Source of the DNA: Companilactobacillus zhongbaensis
GTDB lineage: Bacteria; Bacillota; Bacilli; Lactobacillales; Lactobacillaceae
NCBI RefSeq assembly: GCF_003946515.1
Contig: NZ_RHOM01000005.1
Span: 61,343-125,342, forward strand
DNA length: 64,000 nucleotides
Direction: 5' to 3'
This document shows positions 62,362-64,000 of this stretch, piece by piece; within the stretch, counting starts at the first letter, position 1, and the number at the start of each line of letters is the position of its first letter. The position numbers and the translations under genes are program-made. The notes under the pieces were generated by a model. The model saw only the letters and a list, made by a program, of their open reading frames with translations, searched no databases and had not been told where the DNA came from.

Positions 62362-63246
62362 CTAGGGTTTAATTTTCAACTCGCGAATATTATTTTGCTG
62401 CATAAATTCATTAATTTGATCAAGCAAAGACTGATTCTTATTAAAATCAGCAAAGGCAATCGCCATAGTAAGTGAATGACTGATTTGAGCTTGATAATCA
62501 GCATCAGAATGCTTAGCAATCTTAGCAGCTAAAAAGAACAGTTGGTCAGTAAACTCCGCCGACAAGTACCCATGTCGAGGCTTAATACCAATAGCAATGT
62601 ATTTACCAGCAGTCTCAAAATCATCATGCTCAGAATAATAACCAGCCAAATCAGTAATAGCAGAAAGAAAGTAATAAAATTCTAAATCATCAAACAAATC
62701 AAACTCAATAAAATACTGATCAGCAAGTCGCATATAATACTTCTCCTTATCAGCAGCCTGTTTGCGACGATAAACCTGAGCCAACCCAACATAAGCCAAA
62801 AACTTCCAAAAATTAACACTCTTATTATCAAGCGATTGCAAAGTAAAATTAAATTGAAAAATAGCCTCATCAAAATCAGACAAACTAGAAATGAGACCCA
62901 GTAAAAAGTGGATATGAGCGTTTTGAATCTTAGTCAAAGAACTAATATCCAAAGAAAGCAAAACGTCCTTAGACTGAGAAAATTCGCCATTCTGAAACAA
63001 AACATCAGCCCGCCGGATCTTATCGTTAATAAAATTATTAGAAGGCAACTGACTAAACTCAGAAAACAAATCATTCAAAGACAAATCCACCCGCTGACAA
63101 AGCAAAAGCAAAACATCAACAGAAGGGGACACATTCAAATTTTCCATCTTAGAAATAACAGCCTGAGAACAAATACCCCGACAAACATCCAACTGATTCA
63201 AACCCTTAGCCAAGCGTTGAGATTTAAAAGCAGAACCTAAAAACAT
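62362..63246 (-). CDS. Rgg/PlcR-like XRE-family regulator
   Basis: 294 residues. An N-terminal helix-turn-helix of the XRE type (residues 6-60; QRLAKGLNQLDVCRGICSQA) is followed by a long helical region with TPR-like units, the plan of Rgg/RNPP regulators that bind short peptide pheromones. No adjacent peptide gene with an obvious export signal was found, so it may be an orphan. AGAGGTG precedes the ATG on the minus strand. The RNPP family call is by layout; the ligand is unknown. Confidence 0.75.
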   Translation of the reverse strand: MFLGSAFKSQRLAKGLNQLDVCRGICSQAVISKMENLNVSPSVDVLLLLCQRVDLSLNDLFSEFSQLPSNNFINDKIRRADVLFQNGEFSQSKDVLLSLDISSLTKIQNAHIHFLLGLISSLSDFDEAIFQFNFTLQSLDNKSVNFWKFLAYVGLAQVYRRKQAADKEKYYMRLADQYFIEFDLFDDLEFYYFLSAITDLAGYYSEHDDFETAGKYIAIGIKPRHGYLSAEFTDQLFFLAAKIAKHSDADYQAQISHSLTMAIAFADFNKNQSLLDQINEFMQQNNIRELKIKP

Positions 63247-63651
63247 AAAAACACCTCTGTCATATTCCTGTAAGTGATATTAAATATCAATAACACGTTA
63301 TTTATTACCTATAGTAATATAACTTTGAACAACAATCAAAAAATAAAATCAAAATCAGACAGAATCAATAAAACACCAAATTCGAATAAACTAAATTTAC
63401 AAATGAAAACAACATAAAAATGGAGAGCGGAACACAAGGCGACTTTCACGAGCGAAGCAAGTGAAGAGCAAAAAAAAGAAGCCATCGAAATAACAACCGA
63501 TGACATCAATAAATCAAAATTTACAAGATAGATTCAAGGAACAACAATCATAAAAATGGAGAAAAATAGATAAGCAAATAAAAACCGCTGCCAAATTTCA
63601 CTATAAAGATAAGTACCGTGTACAAACAAAAAAAGAATTGATTGTACAACC
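63247..63651. other. Intergenic region before element C
   Basis: AT-rich, no gene. At 63421-63470 AGAGCGGAACACAAGGCGAC resembles the reversed right edge of R4 (GTCGCCTTCCGCTCTC), a possible fragment of family 2, and is followed by a small hairpin (TTCAC/GTGAA). TATAAAGATAAGTACCGTG at 63602-63620 matches the segment preceding A2. Confidence 0.45.
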
Positions 63652-63834
63652 TAGGTTCTGTGAGGGGTGGAGGGAATTCGACCGTCAGCCATGAAATTTC
63701 ACTTGGCAATTTATTGCCTAGTGAAAGGCCCAGCTGTGAGATGTCCGGGCGAACTACCCGGATAGCTCAGAGTGGTGCCCATGGCGTTCCACGGTCGCAA
63801 TTCCCGGAACCCCTCACAGAACCGGCAGTGAACC
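63652..63834 (+). repeat. Family 1 structured element C (single)
   Basis: Plus strand. The terminal stem pairs GGTTCTGTGAGGGG (63654-63667) with CCCCTCACAGAACC (63810-63823); A1/A2 have GGTCCTGTGGGGG there, so two pairs have changed together (C-G to U-A, G-C to A-U). Inner pairs CGACCGT/ACGGTCG also differ from A. P2 is TTCACT...AGTGAA with TTGGCAAT/ATTGCC; P3 (63734-63770) has the GCGAACT loop like B1. The tail CCGGCAGTGAACC is intact. No partner arm within the window. Confidence 0.72.
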
Positions 63835-63859
63835 ACCAACCAACAAAATCACCACAAAA

Positions 63860-63914
63860 AAATACTAAGCTTAGAGGCATAGAAGTTACCCGACGGGGTG
63901 CTCCTATGCCTCTA
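63860..63914 (-). terminator. Terminator of the minus-strand gene at the right edge
   Basis: TAGAGGCATAG (63872-63882) pairs perfectly with CTATGCCTCTA (63904-63914), with an inner ACCC/GGGT stem. On the minus strand it is followed by AGCTTAGTATTTTTTTG. Confidence 0.7.
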
Positions 63915-63919
63915 TTACT

Positions 63920-64000
63920 TTATAGTGGTAGTGAAGACAAGCCGTACTCATTTTTGGTCCTTGAGACCGTCACAAAAAATGGCTGCTTCACTTGTTTTAG
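63920..64000 (-). CDS. 3' end of an unidentified minus-strand gene (partial)
   Basis: Twenty-six codons without a stop run in from the window edge and end at TAA (63920-63922); the peptide ends FFVTVSRTKNEYGLSSLPL. The two other minus-strand frames contain stops. The reading frame ends just before a strong terminator, which supports a real gene. Too short to identify. Confidence 0.4.
   Translation of the reverse strand, partial: LKQVKQPFFVTVSRTKNEYGLSSLPL

Noticed and set aside
62362..63420. Peptide pheromone gene next to the Rgg-like regulator
   Set aside because: No short frame with a ribosome binding site and hydrophobic C-terminus was found on either side.
7310..63834. Family 1 as an OMEGA/HEARO-type guide RNA or a group II intron fragment
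   Set aside because: No IscB/IsrB/TnpB or reverse-transcriptase gene is in the window, and the recognisable motifs of those RNAs (such as intron domain V) were not seen.

Overview
The window is AT-rich Gram-positive chromosome from a lactic acid bacterium. Gene content and order (maltose phosphorylase operon, rel-dtd, hisS-aspS with a T-box, phoH-ybeY-cdd-era-recO-glyQS-dnaG-rpoD, many TTG/GTG starts with strong ribosome binding sites) fit Lactobacillaceae; the overall flavour suggests Companilactobacillus or a close relative. That genus call is inference from memory, not a search. No rRNA, tRNA, prophage, transposase gene or CRISPR array was seen.

Layout. 1-7.2 kb: a DoxX-like membrane protein, then a maltose island: LacI-type regulator, MFS sugar transporter, GH65 maltose phosphorylase, beta-phosphoglucomutase and a GalM-type epimerase. 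Maltose enters intact, is cleaved by phosphate to glucose and beta-glucose-1-phosphate, and the latter becomes glucose-6-phosphate. A palindromic operator and a cre-like site sit on the promoter of the structural genes. 8-12 kb: pentapeptide-repeat protein, orphan HicB-like protein, a Tet(M)-like ribosomal-protection GTPase behind a possible leader peptide, and an L,D-transpeptidase. 12.5-31.5 kb: ABC-F protein, ABC exporter, HAD phosphatase, two aldo/keto reductases, an Ldh2-type dehydrogenase, an AEP-primase/SF2-helicase fusion, Tex, a GNAT acetyltransferase, an M20 deacylase, YbaK-like deacylase and several very small proteins. 31.5-45.9 kb: prmA-rsmE, rel-dtd with a decayed second dtd copy, a gph-like phosphatase, an SH3b amidase, T-box-hisS-aspS, msrB-msrA, a YitT protein and endonuclease IV. 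46.7-62.3 kb: the conserved ppsR/rpsU/phoH...rpoD housekeeping cluster, with a glycine T-box before glyQS, then cfa, trmK, a Nif3-like gene, pepT and a tautomerase. The right end has an Rgg-like regulator and the 3' end of an unidentified minus-strand gene.

The most unusual content is non-coding. Two unrelated interspersed families occupy nearly every long gene-free stretch. Family 1 has five copies (7310-7497, 7810-7985, 45993-46177, 46527-46703, 63652-63834). It is about 180 bases with a long terminal stem, two internal hairpins and a shared CCGGCAGTGAACC tail. Four copies form two divergent pairs of about 0.7 kb whose outer ends are inverted repeats. Family 2 has full copies at about 12.3, 29.0 and 37.8 kb and damaged copies at 29.2 and 39.6-39.8 kb, usually joined to a bidirectional terminator hairpin. 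In both families paired bases change together between copies, so the folded form is conserved rather than the sequence. I do not recognise either family. They are the best candidates here for an undescribed structured RNA or hairpin-DNA system.
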